A stretch of DNA of 64,000 nt from Kluyvera sp046569695 (lineage in GTDB: Bacteria; Pseudomonadota; Gammaproteobacteria; Enterobacterales; Enterobacteriaceae): assembly GCF_046569695.1 (NCBI RefSeq), contig NZ_JBKHUI010000007.1, positions 62,001 through 126,000 of the forward strand. The letters are read 5' to 3'. Positions 44,983-52,770 of this stretch are shown here, piece by piece. Each line of letters starts with the position of its first letter. Position 1 is the stretch's first letter. Made by a program: the position numbers and the translations under genes. The notes beneath the pieces are model-generated. The model had not been told where the DNA came from. It saw only the letters and a list, made by a program, of their open reading frames with translations, and made no database searches.

Positions 44983-45353
44983 TTAGAGTTTATTGGGCAA
45001 AGCCCCTAGATAGTGTCGGGCGATGATATCGTTCAGTTTATCGACTAGTTCAGGTCTCTTGAATACGATGTGCGCTGTTCCCTTCTGAAAATAATGGCCT
45101 TCATTGCTGTTTCTCTTTTTTCCATCAACCAGCAGCCGCAGCGGAAGTCCTGCTTCATGGCCCAGTCCAGAGCGGTTTTCCCCCCGATACTGCGGGTCAG
45201 CATTGAAATATCGTCAAGCTGCTGTATCAACGTTTCAATCTCCGCCAGTGCGGCATTACGTCCGGTAACAATGCGCTCAATACTGGTGGAGCAAATCACG
45301 TCGGTATGGTCGGTTAGTACTTCGGGGTCGGTGAGAGTCAGTTGTGACATCAT
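44983..45353 (-). pseudogene. DUF4942 protein gene with internal deletion
   Basis: The N-terminal part (from ATG 45353) reads TDPEVL...RIVTGRNAALAEIETLIQQL...DWAMKQ...CWLMEKRETAMKAI, typical of DUF4942 proteins of CP4-type islands. It then goes out of frame. A second frame gives the family C-terminus YFQKGTAHIVFKRPELVDKL...ARHYLGALPNKL, ending at 44983. The middle, including the methyltransferase-like part, is missing. It is a deletion-fusion relic. Confidence 0.75.
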
Positions 45354-45375
45354 TTCTGTCCTCTATATAAAAGCA

Positions 45376-45403
45376 AAGCGCCAGTCGGTGAGGACTGGCG
45401 CTT
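45376..45403. terminator. Perfect 11-bp stem-loop upstream of the DUF4942 relic
   Basis: AAGCGCCAGTC pairs exactly with GACTGGCGCTT around a 6-nt loop, between two CP4-like relics. It has no long T-run. Confidence 0.55.
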
Positions 45404-45431
45404 ATGTGCGTGTGATAAGTCTGGCTCGGGG

Positions 45432-45548
45432 CTAATCTGTTTTGGCCTGTTGCAGAAGCTGCAGATGGCGGAGATCGCGAACGTCCTGTAATGCCTGTTC
45501 AATCCTGGGCAGCAGGGCTGCTGAGTCAGTGTTGTCTTCGTCGTTATG
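45432..45548 (-). pseudogene. C-terminal remnant of a DUF957-like gene
   Basis: The minus strand reads NDEDNTDSAALLPRIEQAL then QDVRDLRHLQLLQQAKTD and a stop. From memory this is the C-terminal end of DUF957 proteins, which precede DUF4942 genes in CP4-type islands. The N-terminal half is absent. Confidence 0.6.
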
Positions 45549-45897
45549 GCTTACTGCCCCTTTTATCCTTACTGATCTAAAACCATATCTCTGAAAATGA
45601 ATGGGTGTTTTAATTTTTCAGATATTGACTTGGATCAATTCAAGATCATTCTGTTAACAAATCTCCGTTCATTTTAACTGTTGCGACATAAATGCTTGTT
45701 TTGCGCACTAGTGGTAGTTCATTTTACTGGCATGTCAGTGCAATTCACTATTAACATTTAGTGGAAAATTCTTAAGAATTTTCTATATTCCGATTAAAGA
45801 TCGGTGTATTTGATCTTAAGTCGATAATTATTCTATTATCGCGTGTAAATCACTTTAGTCTGAAAGTGCACGCAGCGATAAACCGAGGGATGATGAG
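45549..45897. other. A+T-rich region upstream of tssB
   Basis: No gene is visible. The stretch is strongly A+T rich, with alternating short repeats such as TTCTTAAGAATTTTC. It probably carries the tssB promoter; GAGGGATGATGAG precedes the tssB ATG. Confidence 0.5.
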
Positions 45898-46395
45898 ATG
45901 GCTGATAGTTTCCAGAATGAAGTGCCAAAGGCACGTATTAATCTAAAGCTTGACCTGCATACAGGGGGAGCCAGCAAGAAAACCGAGCTCCCACTGAAAT
46001 TACTGGTGGCGGGCGACTTCAGTAATGGTCAGGAGTCTGCCCCCTTGTCTGAGCGCAAAAAAAATAGCTTGAACAAAAATAATTTTGATTCTGTTCTTTC
46101 CGAATATTCCCCAAAAATCAATCTGACCGTCAAAAACACACTTGCCGGTGATGGCAGCGAAGACAACATCAGCCTGACCTTCCAGAGCATGAAAGATTTC
46201 ACCCCGGAGCAGGTCTCCCGTCAAATACCTCAGCTGAAGGCAATGCTTTCCATGCGCAACCTGCTTCGCGATTTAAAAGCGAACCTGCTGGACAATCAGG
46301 CTTTCCGAAAGGAGCTGGAAAAAATTCTGCTCGACCCGGCCTTGAGCGCAGAACTCAGAGCCGAACTTTCAGCCCTGGTGCCTAAGCAGCCATAA
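45898..46395 (+). CDS. tssB: Type VI secretion sheath small subunit TssB
   Basis: TssB pairs with TssC to form the contractile sheath. It has 165 residues and appears full length, with the N-terminal PKARINLKLDL and the conserved ELPLKLLVAGDFS and FTPEQV segments. It is the first gene of a plus-strand run. The sheath partner downstream is truncated, so function is doubtful. Confidence 0.9.
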   Translation: MADSFQNEVPKARINLKLDLHTGGASKKTELPLKLLVAGDFSNGQESAPLSERKKNSLNKNNFDSVLSEYSPKINLTVKNTLAGDGSEDNISLTFQSMKDFTPEQVSRQIPQLKAMLSMRNLLRDLKANLLDNQAFRKELEKILLDPALSAELRAELSALVPKQP

Positions 46396-46434
46396 CGGTC
46401 ACGATGATTTAACGGATTAATAAGGAAGATGCTG

Positions 46435-47745
46435 ATGTCAGTAAAAAATGAGAATGCCGCTGGTGGCGAGAGCGTGTTGCTGGAACGTCCTGCGGCAGGT
46501 GGGGTTTATGCATCCCTGTTTGAAAAAATCAACCTTAACCCGGTCTCTGAGCTGAGTGCGCTGGATATCTGGCAGGACGCGCAGGCGATGTCGGATGCGA
46601 CCGCGGATGAACGTTTAACGGCGGGGATGCAGGTGTTCCTGGAGTGTCTGACAAAATCGGGCTCAAGAGTTGAAAAACTCGACAAAAACCTGATTGACCA
46701 CCATATCGCAGAGCTGGACTACCAGATTAGCCGTCAGCTGGATGCTGTAATGCACAGCGAAGAATTCCAGGCGGTGGAGAGCCTGTGGCGCGGCGTGAAA
46801 TCCCTGGTCGACAAAACCGATTTCCGTCAGAACGTGAAGGTTGAACTGCTGGATATGTCAAAAGAAGACCTGCGTCAGGACTTCGAAGACAGTCCGGAAA
46901 TCATTCAGAGTGGACTGTATAAACATACATATATTGATGAGTATGACACCCCGGGCGGTGAGCCGATTGCCGCGCTGATTTCCGCTTACGAATTTGATGC
47001 GTCAGCGCAGGATGTTGCTCTGCTGCGCAACATTTCAAAAGTGTCTGCCGCAGCGCATATGCCGTTTATCGGCTCTGCAGGTCCGAAATTTTTCCTCAAG
47101 GATTCGATGGAGGAAGTTGCGGCCATTAAGGACATTGGCAACTACTTCGACCGTGCGGAGTACATCAAGTGGAAATCCTTCCGTGAGACGGACGATGCCC
47201 GCTATATCGGTCTGGTGATGCCGCGCGTGCTGGGTCGCCTGCCATATGGCCCGGATACCGTGCCCGTACGCAGCTTTAACTACGTGGAAGAAGTCAAAGG
47301 CCCGGATCACGATAAATACCTGTGGACCAACGCATCCTTCGCCTTTGCATCCAACATGGTTCGCAGCTTCATCAACAACGGCTGGTGTGTACAAATTCGT
47401 GGCCCACAGGCTGGTGGTGCCGTGCAGGACCTGCCTATTCATCTGTACGATCTGGGTACCGGCAATCAGGTGAAGATCCCGTCAGAAGTGATGATCCCGG
47501 AAACCCGTGAGTTTGAGTTTGCGAACCTGGGCTTTATTCCATTAAGTTACTATAAAAACAGAGATTATTCCTGCTTCTTCAGCGCTAACTCCACCCAGAA
47601 GCCGGCCCTGTACGATACTGCAGATGCCACAGCCAACAGCCGTATCAACGCGCGTCTGCCGTATATCTTCCTGCTGTCCCGTAAGGCCCGCATTCTGGAA
47701 GCCGGAAATAACCACCTGACGTTACAGCCGCTGAAGGATGACTGA
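46435..47745 (+). CDS. tssC: Type VI sheath large subunit TssC, C-terminally truncated
   Basis: 436 residues from ATG 46435 (8 bp after AAGGAAG). It aligns with TssC up to NARLPYIFLLSR, where typical proteins continue with an AHYLK.-like helix and about 60-70 more residues. Here the frame ends with KARILEAGNNHLTLQPLKDD, unlike TssC. This looks like a deletion that fused tssC to the 3' end of another gene. The missing part forms the sheath core and inter-protomer contacts. Its stop overlaps the tssE start by 1 bp. Confidence 0.82.
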   Translation: MSVKNENAAGGESVLLERPAAGGVYASLFEKINLNPVSELSALDIWQDAQAMSDATADERLTAGMQVFLECLTKSGSRVEKLDKNLIDHHIAELDYQISRQLDAVMHSEEFQAVESLWRGVKSLVDKTDFRQNVKVELLDMSKEDLRQDFEDSPEIIQSGLYKHTYIDEYDTPGGEPIAALISAYEFDASAQDVALLRNISKVSAAAHMPFIGSAGPKFFLKDSMEEVAAIKDIGNYFDRAEYIKWKSFRETDDARYIGLVMPRVLGRLPYGPDTVPVRSFNYVEEVKGPDHDKYLWTNASFAFASNMVRSFINNGWCVQIRGPQAGGAVQDLPIHLYDLGTGNQVKIPSEVMIPETREFEFANLGFIPLSYYKNRDYSCFFSANSTQKPALYDTADATANSRINARLPYIFLLSRKARILEAGNNHLTLQPLKDD

Positions 47746-48200
47746 TGCCACAGGGACACAACACGCCATCGTTGTATGAAATGCTGAGCGGTAATTTCTC
47801 AGGTGGTTTGAGCCTCAGCCAGGTCAGTGAGCAGAACCAGGTGATTTTATCGGTGCTCGATAACATGCAGCGGGTGCTCAACTGCCGCGCCGGTACGCTG
47901 GCGCATCTGCCTGACTACGGCCTGCCAGATATGACCAAAATCCTGCAGGGGATGTCGGGTACCGCTCATGAGCTGATGGGCACCCTGTCTGCTGTCTTGC
48001 TCAAATATGAGCCACGTCTGAAAAAAATTACTGTCGTCCTGCTGGAGCAGAACGTCCCCGGGGAGTTGCGTTATGCCATTGATGCTGAGCTGAAGGGCAT
48101 TGGCCTCGTACGCTATGGCACCGAGTTTATGCCCGAGGGACGAGTGATGTTGAGACACCTGAAGCAACAGCAGTATATCGATACCACAACCCGTCTGTAA
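47745..48200 (+). CDS. tssE: Type VI baseplate wedge protein TssE (gp25-like)
   Basis: A 151-residue gp25/lysozyme-like baseplate protein. It carries LAHLPDYGLPDMTKIL and ends with RYAIDAELKG. It starts within the TGATG overlap with tssC. Normally it works with TssF, TssG and TssK, none of which is in the island. Confidence 0.85.
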   Translation: MPQGHNTPSLYEMLSGNFSGGLSLSQVSEQNQVILSVLDNMQRVLNCRAGTLAHLPDYGLPDMTKILQGMSGTAHELMGTLSAVLLKYEPRLKKITVVLLEQNVPGELRYAIDAELKGIGLVRYGTEFMPEGRVMLRHLKQQQYIDTTTRL

Positions 48201-48214
48201 GGCCAGATAAAAGC

Positions 48215-48685
48215 ATGTCAGTAAAATCACAGTTTCTCGAAAAATTGCAGACCAGACAGTCTGCTCCGGCTTCATCCGTCAGCAAGACTCAGGCTGATGT
48301 TACTGAGTTTTGCCTGCGAATGACGCAACTTAAGGAGCTGATGGACGCGTGGCTGGTGGATACTGGACTGAATGTGGAGACGCTCAATACACCTGTTACG
48401 GACCTGCTGGTTGAGGGGGGGAGATTTGATATTGTCGCCCTCGTTCTGCGTATCGACGACCGGTCTGTAAAATATGTGCCGGCGTTCCTTTATGGTCAGG
48501 GTGTAACCGGGTGCGTGGAGGTGACCTTCCATAATGGAGGACTCGTGACGCCTCTGGGGCGATTATTCATGCGGTCAGGCACGGTGAGCAACTGGACCTT
48601 TGTTCCGCCTGGTGCTTTATCTCCCTCCGGGCAGGGTTTTGATGAAAGCACGTTTTTGGGTTTGATTCTGGCGCTCCTTCCATAG
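48215..48685 (+). CDS. Type VI-associated protein of unknown function
   Basis: A 156-residue soluble protein 14 bp after tssE. It has no membrane segment. Notable conserved-looking parts are VTDLLVEGG, FLYGQGVTGCVEVTF and TPLGRLFMRSG. I recall similar proteins in Klebsiella and Enterobacter T6SS loci, without assigned function. Confidence 0.65.
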   Translation: MSVKSQFLEKLQTRQSAPASSVSKTQADVTEFCLRMTQLKELMDAWLVDTGLNVETLNTPVTDLLVEGGRFDIVALVLRIDDRSVKYVPAFLYGQGVTGCVEVTFHNGGLVTPLGRLFMRSGTVSNWTFVPPGALSPSGQGFDESTFLGLILALLP

Positions 48686-48800
48686 CGGAGCCCGAATGAG
48701 TAATAGTTTGTTTGCCTGTCTGTCATTGCATAATTACCTGGCGAAACAGTTAATGGCTGACGGAGAACAGAGCCACAAAATAACGAAATAAATCACGGAT

Positions 48801-49205
48801 ATGGAAATGAGAAAATTAATCTTCCTTCTGGTCTCAGGGATACTGTTTACGGCACAAGCCGATGCTGCGCGTGGAAGGCAGCCCTGCTCAGGTTCAAAAG
48901 GCGGTATAGCGCACTGCACATCTGATGGACGCTTTGTCTGTAATGACGGGAGTTTAAGTCAGTCGAAACGATTCTGTTCCGGGTATGGTTCCTCAGCAAC
49001 CAGCAATCCGGTAAAACCGTCCACTTCCACCCGCAAAGCTAAGGCGAAAAAAGTGACAACTGCGAATAAGCAGGAGCCGCAAAGTATTGCAGAAAACGAC
49101 GAACCGGTCAGTACCCAACCCCGACAGCCCACATGCGCTCCCCTCTATATGGCCAGCAAGCCCGGATACACTCATTTACCGATTTGCTCAGGGACCCAGT
49201 ATTAA
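48801..49205 (+). CDS. Small Cys-containing secreted protein
   Basis: A 134-residue protein with a signal peptide (cleavage near ADA/ARGR). A short domain CSGSKGGIAHC...FVCNDGSLSQSKRFC has four spaced cysteines suited to two disulfides. A low-complexity Ser/Thr/Lys linker and a second Cys pair near the end follow. Function unknown. It might be periplasmic, and it sits between T6SS relic genes and the GIY-YIG gene. Confidence 0.65.
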   Translation: MEMRKLIFLLVSGILFTAQADAARGRQPCSGSKGGIAHCTSDGRFVCNDGSLSQSKRFCSGYGSSATSNPVKPSTSTRKAKAKKVTTANKQEPQSIAENDEPVSTQPRQPTCAPLYMASKPGYTHLPICSGTQY

Positions 49206-49283
49206 TCGGATATGGAACAGACTGTCTGCCCGTTGTAAAGATTAAATAATCAGGTTTGCAGAAAAAAAGGAAAGAAATAAAAC

Positions 49284-50528
49284 ATGGCACGAAGAAAAAA
49301 AGATGACAATGCTGCGGGTATTATTCTGGTTATTATTGGCGTCATTGCCTGGGGTGTTTATGTCGCGGTAAGAGCATTAATCAATATTAATGAGCGATTT
49401 ATTGAATCTGTGTCGAATCCGGCCGGAATCATCGGTCTGTTCTTTGGTTTACTGATAGCCGTTGCGCTGATAATGCGGGTTTTTATTTACCGGGGCTTCC
49501 GGAAGAAAACCGCGGAGCTTGAACAGGCCGTGTCGGACCTGGCACAGAAAGAGAAAGCCTTTGAAGAAACCGTCAGTACCGAAGTAGCTCGTGGCCTGTA
49601 TCAGGAAAGGAAACAGCTTTCCGGCCAGTGGGATGACTTTCACAATGCCAGAAATAAAGCCTCCCGGGCGCTACAGCGTATTGTGGACTCCGCGTATAAA
49701 TTCAAAGTCAAAACCCTGCTTTCCGGCACCACGGTAAATAACTGGCAAAGCAAGTACGACCAGCTAAGGAAGGAAAAAGAGGCTTACGCTGCCATCAGCG
49801 AGAAAATCACCTTTCTGGAACTTGAGGATAACGCCGACTGGGAAGGCGTAAAGCAGCAGTTTCTGGATAAGGTCGCCATGCTGGAAAAAGCGCAGGAAGA
49901 AAAAGAATATCAGGCTGAGCTCAAGCGTCAGATGCGGGAAGAAAAACAGCGTCAGGATGAACTGGAGCAGCAGCAGCGCGAAGCGGAAGAGGAGGAACAA
50001 CGTCTTGCGGAGCAGCAGCGTTTACTGGAGGAAGCTCTGCTCGCCGCTGAGGGGGCTTACAAGGAAGAGCTGGAAAGACAGCGTCTGGAGCTGGAGCAGA
50101 AAATCCAGGACGTGCATCAGCAGTATGAACGCGCCAAATCTATGGCCCAGCTCACGAAGCAGGGACACGTGTATGTGATTTCGAATATCGGTTCCTTCGG
50201 TGAAAACGTCTTCAAAATCGGTATGACCCGACGGCTGGAGCCTATGGAGCGAGTGAAAGAACTGAGCGGGGCAGCCGTGCCGTTTGATTTTGACGTCCAC
50301 GCCATGATTTCCTGCGATGATGCCCCCGCACTTGAAAAGACACTTCACGACCATCTGGAAAGCTACCGTATCAACAGGGTTAACCTGCGTAAGGAATTTT
50401 TCCGGGTCGAGCTCAGTAGAATTATCGATGAGGTGGAGCGTCACCACGGGCAGGTTGAATATATTGCTGACCCGGTGGCGTTACAGTATCTGCAGAGTCT
50501 CGAATATGCAGAAAGCAAAGCCGCATAA
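49284..50528 (+). CDS. Membrane-anchored coiled-coil protein with C-terminal GIY-YIG (Mug113/T5orf172) domain
   Basis: 414 residues. Two hydrophobic segments (about 11-31 and 48-70) are followed by a long coiled coil (about 75-295) with EEQRLAEQQRLLEEAL. The C-terminal domain (about 300-400) contains GHVYVISNIGSFGENVFKIG and RRLEPMERVKELS, then ALEKTLHDHLE and VNLRKEFFRVE, a GIY-YIG-like nuclease pattern. It resembles DUF4041-Mug113 proteins but with an N-terminal membrane anchor. Role unknown; phage defence or cell-envelope DNA processing are possibilities. Confidence 0.8.
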   Translation: MARRKKDDNAAGIILVIIGVIAWGVYVAVRALININERFIESVSNPAGIIGLFFGLLIAVALIMRVFIYRGFRKKTAELEQAVSDLAQKEKAFEETVSTEVARGLYQERKQLSGQWDDFHNARNKASRALQRIVDSAYKFKVKTLLSGTTVNNWQSKYDQLRKEKEAYAAISEKITFLELEDNADWEGVKQQFLDKVAMLEKAQEEKEYQAELKRQMREEKQRQDELEQQQREAEEEEQRLAEQQRLLEEALLAAEGAYKEELERQRLELEQKIQDVHQQYERAKSMAQLTKQGHVYVISNIGSFGENVFKIGMTRRLEPMERVKELSGAAVPFDFDVHAMISCDDAPALEKTLHDHLESYRINRVNLRKEFFRVELSRIIDEVERHHGQVEYIADPVALQYLQSLEYAESKAA

Positions 50529-50575
50529 GCCTTAATCATCCTTATTCCCGGACACGTCAGAATGGACAACTGGTC

Positions 50576-51961
50576 ATGAATGACATTACCCAACGTAAGA
50601 TTAAAACCGGCGGTGACCCGCGCTCGCTATCTGATTATGCCGCCTTGCGTGATGAGCTGAGTAAGCTGACGCATCCGGCTCGCCCGGATGTAAACTGGCG
50701 TTATGCGGAAAAACTATGTCTCTCACTGTTCGAGCAGAACGGTGTGGAATTGCAAACAGCAGCCTGGTATACGCTTGCGCGTGCACAGCTGGCCGGGTTA
50801 TTCGGGCTCAATGAAGGGCTGACGATACTCGAGGCCCTGATAAGCCATCAGTGGGGGGCACTGTGGCCTCAGCCAGTCCATGCGCGCATGGAAATTCTCA
50901 GCAGTCTGAGTCAGCGTCTGCAGCAACGAATGCGCTCGCTCCCGCTGAATTACAGCGACCTCAGCCAGTTGTACCGGGCGGAGCAACTGCTTACAGGTCT
51001 GGGAGAGGTACTGCAGCGTCTGGAGCTTAAGCATCTGAGTCAGCTCGATACGTTGCGTACCCTGATGCACAACAGTGCTGTTAGGCTGGAAAACAGCGAT
51101 GGCATAACCAGTACCGGCTCGAGCATTCAGCCTGGTATCGTGTCGCCTGCGACCGTTATGAATGATGCGACAGCATCCACGGGAGACTTTGCTGGTGGAC
51201 CAGATGAAGATAAGCCAGAGAGTGCAGTGAAGTGGGTTTACGTTGCGCAACCGGAACAGCAGCCGAACGTGGAAGTGCTGGCGGCAATGCCCGCTCCGGT
51301 AAAAAAATGGGAATCCTTCGCCGCCGGGATGTGTACCATGCTGGTGATAAGCATCGTCTCAGTGTGGAGCTGGCATTTTCTTCACCGGCCAGACCCTCTA
51401 CAGAATCAGCTTGCTGCTTCACTGGATCCGTTCCCTGCACCTCTCACGTCTGAACAACTGGAGATGTTGCGTCAGCAGACTCCGTTACCTTAGGACCTTA
51501 TCGCACAGACACAGCATCAGCTTGCCCGACTGGATAAGTTGCCTCCTGACTGGAATCTTGCTTACAGCCGAAAACTCACAGAACAGGCTCAAGAGCTGTG
51601 GCCGGAACAGGCTAAATCTCTGGCACAAAAGTGGCAACAACAACTTAATGCTGCTGCATTACCAACAGAACAGCTGAATGGTTGGCATCAGGGGATGATG
51701 AAGCTGAAGCAACTGAGTGACAGGTTGAACGGGCTGGATGAGCAGAAGGGTAAATACATGACGGTCAGTGAACTGAAATCAGTGGTCTTTTCTACCATAC
51801 AGTCATTTAATCAGTCCATACCGGTTGAGGAGCAACTGCGGGTATTGTCACAAGCTCCTGCGGGAGTCCCCTTACCTGCTGCTGCCAGGGCTCAACTGGA
51901 AATGCATCTGAAGCAACTGACAGCCCGCTATGCTGAAATCAAACAGAATGCGTCAAAATAG
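50576..51961 (+). pseudogene. tssA: tssA (ImpA/VasL-type) with in-frame amber stop
   Basis: The N-terminal part (residues 1-305, ImpA_N domain and a membrane segment near 258-275) ends at TAG 51491-51493. The same frame continues without another stop to 51961 as the VasL-type C-terminal domain (LPPDWNLAYSRKLTEQAQEL to LKQLTARYAEIKQNASK). One nonsense mutation therefore splits an otherwise complete gene of about 461 codons. Readthrough or sequencing error are alternatives. Confidence 0.82.
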
Positions 51962-51969
51962 AAACGGTG

Positions 51970-52620
51970 ATGAAAATTGTAGGTGATTCAGTTCGTTACC
52001 GTAATAACCGTGCCAGATGGACCGCCGGGGATTTAACCTTTCTGGAGAATAACTATTCTTCCATGTCAGTTGCTGAGATTGCAGACCGGCTGGGACGGAC
52101 GCCAGGTGCAGTGGGATTGATGGCTGATAAGCTCGGGTGCCGTAGAAAGAAAAATGTACCGTGGAGTGAGGCTGAAATGGATATTGTTCGTGATCACTAT
52201 GCCCGGGGGACCGAAGCTATGTCCCTTATACGATTACTTCCAGGCAGAAGTGTCAATGCTATCTTTTCGATGGCGGAGACCTTGAGGGTGCAAAGTGGTC
52301 GTTTCTGGGGGGGTGCCGAGCTCGAAATTCTTAAAGCAGACTACCCGAGGGTGGGTACGGCGGTAACTGAGCGTCTTCCGGGAAGAAACGCAGTATCCGT
52401 CAGAATAATGGCCAGGAGACTGGGGCTGAAGAAATCCCCTAGCAGCGAAGCCGGTTTTCGTCCCTGGAGCGATGAAGAATGGACTCTTCTGGAAAAGAAT
52501 ATGCATCTGAGTGTGGCTGAGCAACAGGTCATGTTGTTTCCTGACAGGACCAAAAAAGCGGTTGAAAAAGCTCGCGGTCGGTTGGTAAAGAAAGCTCAAG
52601 TGAAAAAAGAGTTTAAATAA
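51970..52620 (+). CDS. DNA-binding protein with four Myb/SANT-like repeats
   Basis: 216 residues from ATG 51970 (a GTG lies one codon upstream). Four consecutive repeats begin with Trp at residues 17, 65, 113 and 166 (RWTAGDLTFLE, PWSEAEMDIV, FWGGAELEIL, PWSDEEWTLLE), each followed by a helix with a basic end (RLGRTPGAVGLMADKLG; LPGRSVNAIFSMAE; LPGRNAVSVRIMARRLG). This is the pattern of tandem Myb/SANT or HTH units. Function unknown. It is 8 bp after the tssA relic and ends with an ATCTGA/TCAGAT hairpin. Confidence 0.7.
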   Translation: MKIVGDSVRYRNNRARWTAGDLTFLENNYSSMSVAEIADRLGRTPGAVGLMADKLGCRRKKNVPWSEAEMDIVRDHYARGTEAMSLIRLLPGRSVNAIFSMAETLRVQSGRFWGGAELEILKADYPRVGTAVTERLPGRNAVSVRIMARRLGLKKSPSSEAGFRPWSDEEWTLLEKNMHLSVAEQQVMLFPDRTKKAVEKARGRLVKKAQVKKEFK

Positions 52621-52770
52621 GATCTGAGCCTGATTCAGATATTTAAGTTTTATATGACTGCGTCAAATTTTTTTTATTGTGCGGTCAAACCAGGGTGCTG
52701 TCTATTACGTTGGGAAAGCGAAGTATTGAAAAGGTTAGTGAAGAAGGTTTATTTTTAATAAGGAGATGGT

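Noticed and set aside
45739..45755. Sigma-54-like promoter upstream of tssB (TGGCATGTCAGTGCAA)
   Set aside because: The GG-to-GC spacing is one base shorter than required, so it is not a credible -24/-12 element.
45898..51961. Functional type VI secretion system
   Set aside because: Only tssB, a truncated tssC, tssE and a nonsense-carrying tssA are present; no tssF, G, J, K, L, M, clpV, hcp or vgrG.
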